DNA from: Hybos culiciformis
Lineage: Eukaryota; Arthropoda; Insecta; Diptera; Hybotidae
Assembly (NCBI GenBank): GCA_964007475.1
Contig: OZ023273.1
Span: forward strand, 59,043,834-59,107,833
Direction of reading: 5' to 3'
Length of the DNA: 64,000 nucleotides
The position numbers were made by a program, and so were the translations under genes. This document shows positions 12,301-27,300 of the stretch, one piece after another; the first letter of the stretch is position 1; the number at the start of each line of letters is the position of its first letter. The notes below the pieces were generated by a model, which was given only the letters and a program-made list of their open reading frames with translations, had not been told where the DNA came from and did no database searches.

Positions 12301-15300
12301 AAAAATTGTTGTCAATGATCAACTCTTATTTTTTGTTCAAAATTTTAACCAAATTGATTTCATACTATAAGTATAAGCTATTTGTTATATATATAATAAA
12401 ATCAAAAAAGGGAAGGAATTTGCTTTTTTATTTTTTTCAGTTTTAAATACAAGAAAGTTGAAATTTGCATATACATAAAAAAATATATAAAAAAGTTAAA
12501 ATTTTTCGGAAATGAAAATTCGTAGAACATTCTTAATATACACATTCCGATTAATTACACATCAAAGATACATATCTCGGTTTGAATCATGAATTCATTT
12601 TAATTTATTTTATTATGTGTAATATTGTAACTATTGCAATATTGTATAACTTACTAAACTTAAATAATATATTTTTAAAAAACTGTTATAACTATTTTAG
12701 TATATATAAATAAATTAAAAAAATGTTAACAATTATTAATTGCCATAATTGGAAAAACATTGCGAAAAATTTGATTTAATTAACCATAAATTAAATAAAA
12801 AAATCAATCTTATGCCAGCAAGTAAATCTTATATTTACAAAAAAAAATAAATATATATATATTGTCTACCAACAACATATACTGTGTAATTACAATGTTC
12901 TCATTCTCACTAATGACTAATTTTATTGGTCTTTGTTTCTTTACGTTTTTTTCCGACCCTAAGTTCATAAATCTAAGATAGTTTTATTTCTGTCGATAAA
13001 TTTCAACTGGTGTTTGTTTAAGTTTTTAAAGTAATATTATGAACAAAAAAGTACATTGTACGCATCCTTATTATCGTATATTGACAGCGCGCATTACGAA
13101 TTACAAGTTTCAAAAATCAATTGACCCATACTCTATAAATATTTATATCTATAAGAAGTAAGGACAAAACTTAAACTATATAAAACACAAACTACCATCC
13201 ATAAGTTAGTAAATCCAGAAATGTTTGACAACATTTACATTAAAAAAATAGTTACCCTATTTTAATGCTTCAAAAACCACTTAACTCTCAAGTTAGAGTT
13301 GCCAGGTGTCCGCCTTTAGGCAGGACAGTCCTCCATTTACTACTGCAAATATCCGACCTCCAAAAAGGCTTAACTATCCTCCATATTAAAAAAAAAAATT
13401 ACCGTAGTTATCCTGCAGCTCGCTATATTTTCTTGATTTATTTTCTTTTGTGAATAACTAATACTCTTTTTCTTTTGTTTTGTGTAATATAATTCTTAAT
13501 GGTGCTACTGTACTGAGTGAGGCTTTCCCAAAATTTCATCAACTGGTTCGCAGTGAAATTATTTTGCAAAGAAATATGTAGTATACTAAAAAAAATTAAA
13601 CAGCATGAAAACCACTTTTTTTTATTTATTTACTAATTAATTGAAAAAAAAAAAAATATTATTTATATAAAACTCTATGCATAAAAAAACATTAAAATAA
13701 AAAATCAATAAATTAATTTAAAAATTAATTAAATTATTTAAATTTATTTCAAATAGCCGGTTCGCACGAATCATAAGATTTAGACTAAACGGTTCGTGCG
13801 AACCGGTAGGAAAGCATGCTACTGCTCATGCAATAAATTAATTGTTTTAGTTTAAATGGGTTTGTTTTTTCAAAATCTGTCAACGCTACTCTCAAGTCTA
13901 ACTTTTCTAATTTCATTTATTGCTCCAACGCCCAACCAGAATCCAGTTCTTTAAAGTAGTATGTGAATGTAAAGATGAATAAAATCGATTCAGATTTCAG
14001 AAAAAAAAAATCTGTTCTTAATTTCAACAGTCATATCAGGCCTTTTTGGCAAAAATTATTTTTTATCAAAATTTAAACCCCTATAATTATTAAAGTAGAG
14101 ACTATTTCGATCGACCCAAGAATGTATCTTTTTCGAATATGAATATAGAACTTTTCTTCTATATCTTCTATTTCTATATCTATGTACTATATTCGCCGAA
14201 AAGTATATAGCAAATAAATTGTGGAAAAATTTGCTATTCGAAAATTATAATTTTTTTATTGTTTTTCTAACAAAAAATATTTTTTTTTACAATTTTTTTT
14301 CAATTTTTGCTACCGTCTGCAACTAGTTCGATTCGAAATAAAGCTTGTCGCTGTTTTTTCATTGTATTTGTAATTATATTATAATCATAATATTTCCGCA
14401 AAAAATCTAAGATAGTTTTTTTCTTTATCCGATTAAAAATTAAATTCAAAAAATTCTTCTAAGATTTAACAAATTTTAAAATTCTTAAGTCTGTTACACA
14501 CTAATTGTTATTCTGTGAACTCAAAAATATAAAATTTCATATTCGTAGTGCAAAATTGAAAAATATAAAAATATAATTACACAATATTTATGTATCTATG
14601 TATAAAATTTAATTTTGTTTATAAAATTTATAGAAAATCTAGTGTATTTCGAAAAAAATAATTGTAATATTTTCTTTTTACAGTGAGTATTTGATAAATG
14701 ATTTAAAGAAACAAAAATTAACAATAAACTCTTTAAGTCTTATCTTTTAAATTGATCAGTAAATGCTTAAAAAAATTTTCCAATTGTAGGCAGTCAGTAA
14801 ATGCGACAACTTAAATATTAGTTGAATAATAATAATTGATAATAATATTTATAATAATTTTTATTTTAATAATTTAATCAATTACAAATTTTAGTTAATG
14901 CTATCAAAAGATACATATTTGTACTATAGAGTTATGAAAGTTTTTGGCAATTATTAAGTTAAGTAAATAAGTTTTTATTTTGTCCAAATATGTATCACAT
15001 AATATATACTTAGATTAAAATCTAACTCATTTCATTATTCGTGGCTCCAAGAGATACTGATCTCTTGTACCAACGGGACGTTATCTTAGCAGTTTAATAT
15101 TTGTTAATTATTATGATTAATACTATTCTCCAATCTCCATTAAGTGTCGAAGGGAGATAAAATATTTCAAGAACAGAAAAACTGTTTAGCAGCTTATAAA
15201 GGCCTTAAAACCTTAAACAATCTTTTCCCTTTTGAAACACAACTATACATTGTTATTTTGTTGTGCGATATTTGAAGAAAATTACTAAAAAAAAAATGGT

Positions 15301-18300
15301 CCATTTCTTTACTTATGAAGCGATGATAACTTTTGATTAAAAAACATTATTGAACAGAAAAAAAAAATTATCAAAGAGAGATTTTCAAAGCTTTTGAAAG
15401 CTCTTGCCCACCAAATATTTTTAATTTTTATATACTGTTATACCATCAAAATATCTTATTATGGAGGAGTACAATATTTAATTGAAATCAGTTATTTCGC
15501 AAACGCAGCATAGTTTTAACGTTTATTTTTTAATTCATAATAAAATAAAATAAAAAATGTCGCGCAATTTAAAGATTTTATTGTTAACGGTCGTGATTAA
15601 AACGTCTTGTTACGGCTGGAAGCCTATTCATGGTCCAACAATGGCCGCATTTACAATTCATCAATCTCATCCTGCAATTGGTTCGTCATCACATCAGACG
15701 ACAAATCATTTAACAGGATCGGACACATCATTTGAAGTAGGTGAAAAGTCTATTGGTACATCGTATATTAGCGAATTACCGTCATCTCAAGAAATTGACG
15801 ATTATAAGGGGTTTTCGAGTGATGCCAGAATATTAAGTGGTATACCAATAGATTTAGGTGGTCATTCTGATGGTTTAAACGAATTCAATGATGCTTGCAG
15901 TGTTAATAAATATGCTTTCGATTACGAAGGTACAATACAGTTCAGAAATAAATTACCAAAACTATCACAATTTACAATTTGTTATTGGGTCAGATTTACA
16001 AATCATAGTGGTGATCATACAATTTTGACATATACTGGTATGTTTTATTACTCTTTATTTAACATAACTATATAAATAACTATGTTTTTTTTATTAAATC
16101 CAAAAAAATAATAATATTATTGGACAAAAATAATAATTAATTTATATACCCTACCAGCTTAGCTTTTAAATTATACGAACTGAACTTAATGCAAAGTGAA
16201 ATAAATATAAAATAAATAAGATAAAAAAAATTCTTTTACTTATTTTTTTTTTTTCTGTTCAATCTTATATGCACATAATACGTGCGTAACGTTCAAAAAT
16301 TTCATACTATTTTTTTTTTTTAAATTAATGATTGAATAAATACGGTCATAATTTAAAATAGGTTTCATAATATAAATTGTTTTTCACTTCGATTAAATTG
16401 ATTTAAAAAAAATTAAAAATGTCTTAATATTTTCTTTAAAAAATAAAATTTACATATGCAGACAGTTGAGCTTGAGATTTTTTGTAAAATAATGTTCAAA
16501 AGGTTTTGCCTTGTATTTTTTTTTTTTTAATTAATTTTTTAATTAATTATTGACTTTGCCACCTATAGTTTACAAAAAAAAAAAAAAAATTCTTTTAAAA
16601 AAAGTACCAAGACCCTCATAAATATTTTTTTTTGGAAATTCAATAATTTTTACAATATTAGGTACGGTATTACAATTTATTTTTATATATATAGATTTCT
16701 TAAATTTATTATTGTGTTATTATTAATTTAAAATGTATGTAAATATATTTACGATGACCAAACAAACATAATGAATTTAAGTTATCGTCCATTAGATTCG
16801 TAACTTGTCAAAAAGCTAGTACTTTTCAGAACCTTTAAAATTACAGAACCTGATTTTCAAAGAAATATGTACATTCGTGGGTCTTGTGTAAAAATGTAGT
16901 TCGCCAAAAAATAAATATCAGTATCAACAGCTAATGTTAACAATACAAACTCAAGATTTTGACAGACGATAGATACATTTAATTAACGTCTTTTTGTACC
17001 AATAACTCAAAATGTCAAAAAATGCAGTTTAGTGATAATTATTGAACGAGACTGACGATATGTTGTACCTTGGAGCTTAATACCGCTGAATTTATTTTAA
17101 TGAAATTATGAAAAATTAATTTTGATCGTTGTTTAATTTTCTTTCTGTATCTCTTCAAATTACATAAGCGCAAGCACAGAAAACACGTTTTTTTTTTCAA
17201 GTTATTAACAAAAATATTGGACAACTGAACAGTCCAGACAAAAAATTGAATATGTATTTAATATGTTAATAAATACACATATACAATATATTAAAAAAAA
17301 AATATTAGTTCCTCCACCGACCGCTTTCCGGCGATTAAAATATTTATAATAATTTATCCTTAACGCGGCGTGAAGTAAACGAATAAGAAAATAATATATA
17401 TGTATGTATAATGTAAATTTATCAAAATTATTATGTAACCAAAATATATACTACTTCACATAAATAACTTTAATTTTGCGTCTTTGATGCAATTTAAAGA
17501 AAAAAAAAAAATTTCCTGAATAAAATGTATGTAGATTATGTTGAAGAAAAAAAAATATCATGAAAAAATAATTAACTCTTTACTGAATAAGATTTAAAGT
17601 TATTATAATAGAGTTTACAAGTTATCCGCTTTTTTTGTTCTTTGTAATCGTAGATACCGGTTTCTACATTCTTGAAAACCGATAATTCAAAAATTAAAAC
17701 TACTTTAAAATTATTGGGCATTTATAGGTTTCATTTGATAAGTTAATATTAAATTTTTTAGAAAAATTTTGGAAATTAATAAATAAAAGAAGCTAAGCCT
17801 GAAAAATTACAGAAACGACTTCGTTTTATTTTTAGAATTAAACAAGATTTATTAACACCTGGATTGGGGAATGATAAGAGCGCTTCCTGTAGTAGCAAAA
17901 TAAAAAGATTGGTTCGTTTTCCAACTGATTGAAAAATTATAAATATCTTTATTTCGTTATTCTGTTTCGTATACTCTTTGACATTGGCGTAAAATAAATT
18001 ATCCCAAAAGTGGCCGATTTATGATTGAATAATAAAGCTTATTCGTCATTATAGCTGTATCTAAGAATTAAAGGCAAATAATTTTATACTTTTATACAAA
18101 AAAACTGCTTTAATTAATCAATTAAAAAAAATATTTCTATATCATTATCTACTAGTTAGTTGATGATTTTGAACTAAAATAAATATAAGAGCAATAATCA
18201 GAAATCACAACAACTTTAGAAAAACTTACTTCATTTACATGTATACTGTATACATATTTTAATATTCAATGAAAAAAAATCGATCGGATGCATAGCATTC

Positions 18301-21300
18301 TGTATTTGGAAACTCTGACCATTAAAGATTTTTGCGGTTATACGTATATATACAACATCTACATAAAAATGTTTGAGCGTGAATTTTGTTACAAAATCTA
18401 TTAATTTTACTAGATTTTGTAAGTTTGACTTCTGAATGAATAAACAAATTTCATCATGTAAGTTACTTTATTTCTTATTTTATCAAAGTCCATCACAATT
18501 TAAACTTAACTTGTAAATCGATCAAAATAAAAAATTGATGCGATAATCGAACCATAAAATTGGTGTGAATAATATAATATGTATAGATATAGAAATATAT
18601 AAATATAATTTTATTTTCTTTTTAAAGTTTTATATAACCTCTAAAGAAATTCGTTTTAAAGAAAAGTATTCGTTTTGATTTCAGTAATTTCATTGAAAAA
18701 TTTAATAAAAAAAATCAATGAGATTGAATAAGACTCGCCAAAATCAGTCATATCTTTTTTTGCTACAGTTTCATAAATACAGTTTCATTAATTCTTGTTC
18801 TGAATATTTTTGTGTCTGATTTTGAGTCAGTGGACAACTTGAGGTAGGTAAGATAAGTATTTTCTACTTTAGAAATTGTTCTATTTCCCTTCGTAACCTT
18901 TTTCAAATTAAGAAAAATTTACTTATTTGTACTTAATGATATTTTTATAAATTGATGATTCAAAAGTAAATTTATAAATAGTTTAATAAATTTTTTGATT
19001 CTATAATATTATTAGAATCATTGAAATAATAATTTTGTTGAATATTACAAAAATATTATAATGTTAATATAATTACTTACGACCGAAATTACATACAACT
19101 TATTAAGGATTTTTTATAATAAATATAATTACATTCATGTTTATAAAATTAATTTTTTATATTGTATATATTAGTCACTATAATAAATACATTAGCGTTG
19201 GGCATTATTATTACCTAAAGTACGTTTTGTTATTTTAATGCATTATACATATTTATACACTCTTAATAATCTAATCAGAGTGATAGAATAAACGATTTAC
19301 TTAAGAAATAGTATATCAAACGAAAAAAAATTTTAACAATATGAACAAAATATACATATGTATATATACAAAAGAGATACATATAAAAATATATATCATA
19401 CATATTACTGTAAGATACCTATACCAAGTACCTAAAAAATATTTGACTTTCCTGCCGTTATTTGGAAAAAAAAAATAATTATATGTATAATATTGTATAG
19501 ATAAGATATAAGCATGCAAGTAAAAAATGTATGTGTTCAATATATTAATTACAAATTTTCCTTTTAGCTGATCGAGAGCCTAGAGAAATTCAACTATGGG
19601 TGGCAAATTCAAAAGGTTCTAGCTATTTGTCAATGGCTATCCATGGTCAACAGATTTATAGGTAACGTATACTACTAAAGTTAAAAACATTTTCATATGT
19701 TTAAAGTTTTGACAAAAAAAAATCTGTAATTTGCTACATTCAGGTAATTGTTCTTTTGGGTATTATCACTTATTCGTATCATTAATTAAATTATTCAAAA
19801 TATTGGGGTAGATTCAGAAATAAAGTAACCATTTCTATAAATAATTTTTTTTATTTTGTAAATTTGTTAGGCTTAATTATCCTTTAAAAATGCGAAAATG
19901 GCACCATGCTTGCTCATCATGGAATGGGAAAACCGGAGAATGGCAGTTATGGATTAAGCACGAACGAGTAGGACGAGGGTTTCACAACAGAGTAAGAATT
20001 TTTTTTATACACATAATATACCTTCTGTTTTTTTTTCAAATATTTTTGGTACTAAGTAATTCAGCATTAAAAAAAAAAAAGTTTTCTGTCTGAAGAGTAA
20101 AAATATTATCTGTCACTGACATAGTCTTTTTATATGTGACGTTTTCGTAACTTTTTCACCCGCAAAACCTTATTCCACTATTCTATGGTTTAAAATTGAG
20201 CTTTTAAATTTAACAAAAAACAAATTCTGATTCTAAAGGTTATCGAAAATATTAATTTTTCAAATTTTTATCTGCTTAAGAAAACTACAACTATCTCTAA
20301 AGTCTAAATACTAAACACAGAACTTATCTACAAAAATTTATATTAAAATGTTCCTTTACAATCTTTTACAGTTGGTCAATCATGATATTCCAGGGAAAGG
20401 AATTTTGTTTTCGGGAGGTCCATCTATAACTGGAAAAACCACTGAAGGATTACATTTTGAAATGACTCTCTTACAAGTTTATAAAGTAGCTTTATCTGCT
20501 GGTAAAGCGCATCGTGATCATAAGCATCATCATGTGCATCATTTTGATCATGATGGTGAGGCGGTACCTAGCATTCCGACTGCTAGACCACAGGTACTCG
20601 AAAAAAAAATCTTACAGGGGCAATATAATCAAACAAAATTTTCATACACACTTTTTAGGCACCCATGTCTATGCCCATGAATCCACTTCTCGCAAATGGG
20701 CAAATTCCAACAAGAGTAAGAATAAATTTAGCATCTAGACCGCAATCACAGATCAAAGAAATTCCATCACAATTGGTTGCAGCTTCTCTAATCCCTTCCC
20801 AACAAGCGACAATTAATACCAACTTTGTCAACGGACAATTTCATACAAATCAAAGATATATAGCACAACAGCTGGCCAGCGTACAACCAGATGGACTAAA
20901 TCTACCTCAAGAATATTCAGAGATCACACAACAAATTTCAAATTCACCACAATCAATTGCAGCGAATGGCATACGTCAAACAACCGCTAGAAGTGTTTTA
21001 TCCGTTAACTTCCCACAAGAACAAAATAATCCGTTTGCTTCAGGGTTTTCAAACTCACCTGGTGTTCAATATGTAGATGAATCAAGATTCTTATTCAAAA
21101 GACAACCTCAAAAACCGAAAATTTTTAAGCGACAAATTGAAGAAAATCTTAAAGATAAAACTATTAAAGCAATTCCAAGGATTACACGTCAAAGTTCAAA
21201 ATTAAGTAAACGGGGGCTAGTTATGCTAAGTGATGGGTCTTTCATTGACGACACGTTGTTAGATGAGAATTATGAAGGACTAGCTCAATATGGTATTCAA

Positions 21301-24300
21301 AGTTTCAAACAGGATTTAGGGAAAAAGAGTGATATTGAAGATGAAATAAAAGAACATGACAGAGAGCCTGCTGAAGAAGAAGTTAAAGCTGTTTTACACT
21401 TGTGCAATGCTTGTGAGCCTGAGCCATTCAAAGGAGCTATAGTTTTGGCTTGGAAAGATGCTCTTATAAATCAGGAAGGCACACTGAAAGGCAGAAGTGT
21501 TGGAGGTTGTGGCTATTTTTGAGAATATTCAATAAGCTAGAACCACAACTCTAGTCGAAAGTTCTTAATTATTGTATAAAATAATTGTTTGTAAGATATT
21601 CATATCAAAGATATAATTGTATAAGCATCAGAAGCTAATTTTAAGAATTATTCCAAATTTTAATCAAATTCATATTCAATCTAAGTAGGTGTACATTATC
21701 TATTTATTTTCGATATCATTCTTTTAATAAAAAAAGTTTAAGTTCATTTTTTATCACTTATTTAATACCAAAATGTTGTATATCATTTTAAACATTTCTT
21801 TTTTTTAAAAACAAGGTCAAAAGATTTACCTTTGATTTATGGATATGTTGGTGTTGATACTCTGAGTCGAATTCAGGTTCGCTGAAATAGCTCTGGAAAA
21901 TTGAAAGAAAAAATCACTTTTTATTAAAAAAAATTATGTTTCTGTTGAGAAAATAGAGATTCTGATGTGATTTATAAATTATTTATTATTTAAATTCAAG
22001 CAATATTAAGAAAAAATTTAATGAACTTTAAAGAAAAACTCACCTGGTCTTGATCCCAATTCCCTGGAGCAGATTGAGGTAATGGTTGTGGAACACCAGG
22101 CCCGCCGGGTAAAACTTGTGGAGCTGCTACTTCATTCGATTCAAATAATCGTAGTACTGATCTATCACGGATTTCACGAAGATGTGACCGAACATCTTCT
22201 AATTCATAAAACATATCCTTACTTGCATCATGAATGTAAATTTTAACATTAGGTCCTTCCAAATAGGCCATTGTTAACTGACGGGGAAAAGAACGAACAA
22301 ATAATGCACGTACGGTATCTATAGATGTTATTTCATTTGGTAACAGTGCTCTTTTTGTTTCTGATCGGTATTGTAAAAATACTAAACCTGTTCAAAAAAA
22401 TAAAAAAAAACTATTTAATAAAATATTGTGAAAATGACCAGACAATCTTCGTCGATACACTCTTAAATGAATGTGCATAAAAAAGTCTCGCAAGATGAAA
22501 CTATACTTTAAAGCCAGATCAAATATTAGTGAAAAGATCAAACATTAAATATTTATTTGTAATAATCAGTAAATAATAATACAAAGGCTTTTTCGTCAAT
22601 GTAGAGACATAAATACATAAAATTAAAATGTTATGTAGATGTTATTTCGTAATAATTATTCTCTTAATTTAAAAAAATATATATAGCCTTTAATATGCAA
22701 CAATTTAGATGTTATTTTTGCTTTTTCTAAAAATTTTCTTATATCAGTTCTTTTTTTCAAATTTACTATAATTCGAAGAAGGTATATTGAAAAAAAAAAG
22801 GTCATTAAAATGCTGAAGATAGTTAGCACATATTGGTATTATTCTTCACGATTGTTTTTAAAGAATTTGTTTAGTTTAGAATTAATATATAAGCGTAAAA
22901 TATATCATAGCTTGTTGCTGACTATTAGACCTAGACATATTAATTTATTTAATCAGATATTTGTTTATGTATTGTCTCGAGTATGAGTTTTAATAAACTG
23001 GTAGCGGACAGATTCTCATTCAGTTTGCTTTCATTTTTAATATCTGCAGTTGAAATGGTCGAAAAATAAAACTATATTTTAATAAAATAAAAGAATTAAG
23101 AAGACATATTTATTATATTTATAATTTATATTATTTATTTTATTTATCTATTTATTTTTTTTAGTGTGAGTTGACATTTAAAGACTAAGATTTTAATCTG
23201 ACATTCAAATTTAACGTAAATAATAATTCAAACATATCTTAAACATAAGTTCATTACATCTTGTCATATCCAATTAAAAACCCAATGATTTAGAAAATAG
23301 TGTAGGTATATATAATCAGAAGGAAATTCAATAGTTATTTATCAAAATTATCTTAAATTATCTATCATAAATTCTTTAAACTCAAACTAAAGACAATTTA
23401 AAATATTGAGAACCGTACAGAAATTTTAAAGAAAGTTGGAAAGTTCAAAGGCATGTGCTACCGACATAAATTTCAAGCCGTCTTGTGTACGGAAAAAAAT
23501 CAAAATCTCGTAGGATGAGAATCATAACAAAAAAAATGTTGTATAAAATACCTACCGAAAAATTGAAAATTGATTTGTAAAAAGACGGAGAAAATTATAT
23601 ATAGATACTAGTTTAATTCATTCAATTTTGATTATTACATAATAATTCTTTTTTATATAAAAAAAAATATACCAAATTATTTCTTCTCTCTTTTCTTTCT
23701 GGTGTGACTTTCTTTTCAACTAGCAATAATAATGAAACGTGGTAAGATAGATAGATAGTATTAAGAAAATTGATAATAATAACAACAAAATTAATAATAA
23801 TAATTTTAGTAATAGAAAAAAATATATTTTCCATTTTCCATGATTCCATTAATACATATTTCTATTAAAAAACTGATAAATGATAAAGAATTTCCAATAA
23901 TAAGAATAATCCATCCTAAATATAAATGATCAAATTCAATCTTAACTGCTCGAACTCCTTCATCTCGAAATATTTTTAATATTTTAAAATTTACAGCATC
24001 AAAAAAATCTTCACCTTTCCAATGCTCTATTATTCCACCCTCTTTTAGACGCAACGTGAATTCATCTAAATTTTGAACATATGGTGTATCCCATTGCATA
24101 AAATATGAAACTAAATATATTTGTATTGCAAATTTACTATATCTCATTGTTGGTTTTTTCATAAGTGATTGCTGTTGCAATATTATGTAAACACTATCAT
24201 CTCGCGATGGATAAGCATAAGTTGGATTTAATTTTAATCGTTCATCCTGAAATATTTTACTTGTCACATTATAATACATATCATAATTATTTCTTATCAA

Positions 24301-27300
24301 TTCACTTGAATTAAAACCTTCAACCATTAAAGATGTTGTTAAAATTTTTATTTTATTTTTTCTTAAATCATTAAAATCATCTATCTGTTCTTCAAATACT
24401 GTCGCTGTAAAGTATGATGCCAATAGTGAACAATAAAATGATACTGAAATAACTGCTCCCCAGAATATCAATATTCTAATTATGCAAACTAAATAAAATT
24501 TTTCTTGTTTATTTAAATTAATTGGAATTGGTAGGCTTAAGACTTCCGTGAATGCAATTAATAATGATGTCATAAAATTCAACGGTTCCCCAAATACAAC
24601 TTTTGATAATAGCAATTCAACTAAACAGCATACTAATATTGAAATAATAAAATATAAACGTACTTCAAATGTCAGCGGTAGAAGTAAATATTGTGATTTC
24701 TTAATTTCTTGGCTAGAACGTAACAAAAATCCTAATGTTGAAAAATATGTTGGATATGAAATTGTAAAATTATTATTTAATTGTGCTATACTTTGAGGTT
24801 TACATGAAATTTCAATACTTTTATTGAGAATAAATTCTATACTTTCCGAGCCACCTAATAAACCAATATTGTGATGTAAAATTTCTTTAAATGTGGCATT
24901 TAAATGATTAAAAAATAAACTCAATAATTTATAACTCCATCCTTTTATAATTTTTTGATTGTTTTCATTAATTTTATAAAATATTATTGGTGGTACATTA
25001 TGAAAGAGTGTTTTAACTTCATATTTTTTCATATTTATACATTTATCTGGAAATAGGTTTGCCAAATCATTTACTTGATAATAGTGTACTTTTGGAAATG
25101 GGTTATAACCATAAATTGTGTTATTATTATTATTTATAATTAGTATTAAATTAATAAATTTATTCAACCAAATATATTGAAAAAATGGTAATAAATATTT
25201 TGGTTTTCTATTTAAAAAATAAATTATTTTTATATTACGATGTCCGAGCAATAGCGAACTCATTATTTCAATTGTCTGGTGATAATCAAATTCATCCATT
25301 CCAATGACAATTGAATTTTTTGAAAATAAATTAATAAATTTGTTTTCAATTTTATTATTTGATGATATTAAAATATATGTAAAATTTAAATAATATTCCG
25401 AAAACTTTAATGTTTGTAAAAAATATTCAACTTTGTTTATGACATTTATTGAATGAAAGATATAAATTGTAGATATATTTTCTGAATAATTCATTTCATT
25501 GAAAATATTTAAAATTTTTGTTGAAAATTCACTTCCAATTAAATTAAAAGAACAATTTAAAATAATTAAAATTTTTATGATAAAATTCAGCTTTCTTGAC
25601 ACGAACATTATACTTAGGTATATATTTTATATAGTTTATTATTATTAATTTTTTAAATATTTAGGTATATATTTTATATAGTTTATTATTATTAATTTTT
25701 TAAATATGGTGATTGGTGGTGGATAATTTTACTTAAAAATCCAAGAATAATAAATTAATATTTTTTTTAATAAGAATTGTTAATAATTTTTTTTTATTTT
25801 TATTATAGAATTTTATTAATTCGATGTTTAAAACTTAAAAAATTATAATAAACAATTAAATTTTCTAACACTTAGCCTTCCTTCTTCAATTTCAAAATGG
25901 ATTTAATTCGATTTCAAGAATATTACTTGCATACTATATACGTAGGAATATTCTTTAAGTCTGAATGAGACTTACATACGAAAATAATTTATTTAATAAC
26001 ATAATGTAAATCAATCTATAAAATTATAATGACTATAATTATGTTATTAAATAAATCCAATAATAAAACAATCAAAAAATATATTAATAATTATATTATT
26101 TTTTATCACACAAGAAGTAAAATAACATTTAGGTACCTATTTCTGTAATTTTTGACAAATTCAAAAGAAAAAAAGAAGTTCATCTATCTGTTATTTATGC
26201 CAAGTTAAAAAAAGAAAAATTCCAAAATAATATTTGAGGGAGTACTTAGAATTAAGATCTAACGTCATATTATTTAACTAAACGAGGACAATCAGTACTT
26301 TGAATTGTTCGGATAAGTCCATTTCGCCTATTGGATAATCCGAATATTTATATTAACTATCAGGACACTAAGTTTAATAACTTCCAAGAATATTACAATT
26401 TACTATGGTTATATTTAAGGCTTTTATTTGGAGAATTAGATTAGTTTGTAACATGGATACGATTTTACGAAAATAATTTGATGTACAGTATTTCTAAACC
26501 GCTACCTATCTACTTTAATTCTCAGATCGCTGATGCATCTCCTTGATATTGGTTCAAAACTTCAATAAGCTTCTTGTTGCTCCAGTTCTGTATAACTATA
26601 CAGAAAGCTATACGGAAATGAAATTTAATCATTTTTACTGTTAAGTTCATTTCACTCCGACGCTGACGAAAGTTTTTACGACTCTTTTTTGGAGAGCATA
26701 ACCCAGTCAGTTGCTGATCTTATTTCTCACTAGGGTTAAAACCCAAGAAAGTGTTTAGCGTCTGTTGTTATTTCATATTTATTGGCTATTGTCTTTAGAG
26801 AACAATTTTCGCTAATACTTATTATGACTTATTTAAGTAACCTTCAAAGTATTATTGGAATTTATCACAGCGTATAGGTAAGTTAAAATGAACATAACAT
26901 TAAAATTAAAAGTGAAAATAGACAACGAATAGTATTTTTGTAATGATATTTAATATCAGGAAAATAAAACACAAACAATCAGTTAATGTTATAGTAGAGT
27001 GAAACTAAATATGATATGTACAAGGTTAGAAAGTGAATGTTTTTTACATGAACTTTTAAGAAAATTTCTCAGTTGAGAAGTCACATTGTTTCCGCGTTTC
27101 CCAATCAACAAATTTGTGTAGGAATACGAACTCATCTATGAATTAATTTTCACTAATAAGATTTTTGCAATGACTCATTATTTTTTTTAAATTATAATTT
27201 TATTGAAAAATTACTTCCTCATAAAATAAACTAGATCTCATGAAAAGTTTCTATAGTAGTTGAAATGTTCGTAGGGTTTTACATTAAATTATAAACTTAT

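Noticed and set aside
13293..13390. GTTGCCAGGTGTCCGCC fragment as a transposon
   Set aside because: Single end only; no inverted partner or duplication visible.
24548..24796. 82-aa plus-strand ORF
   Set aside because: Antisense to the ionotropic receptor; no independent support.
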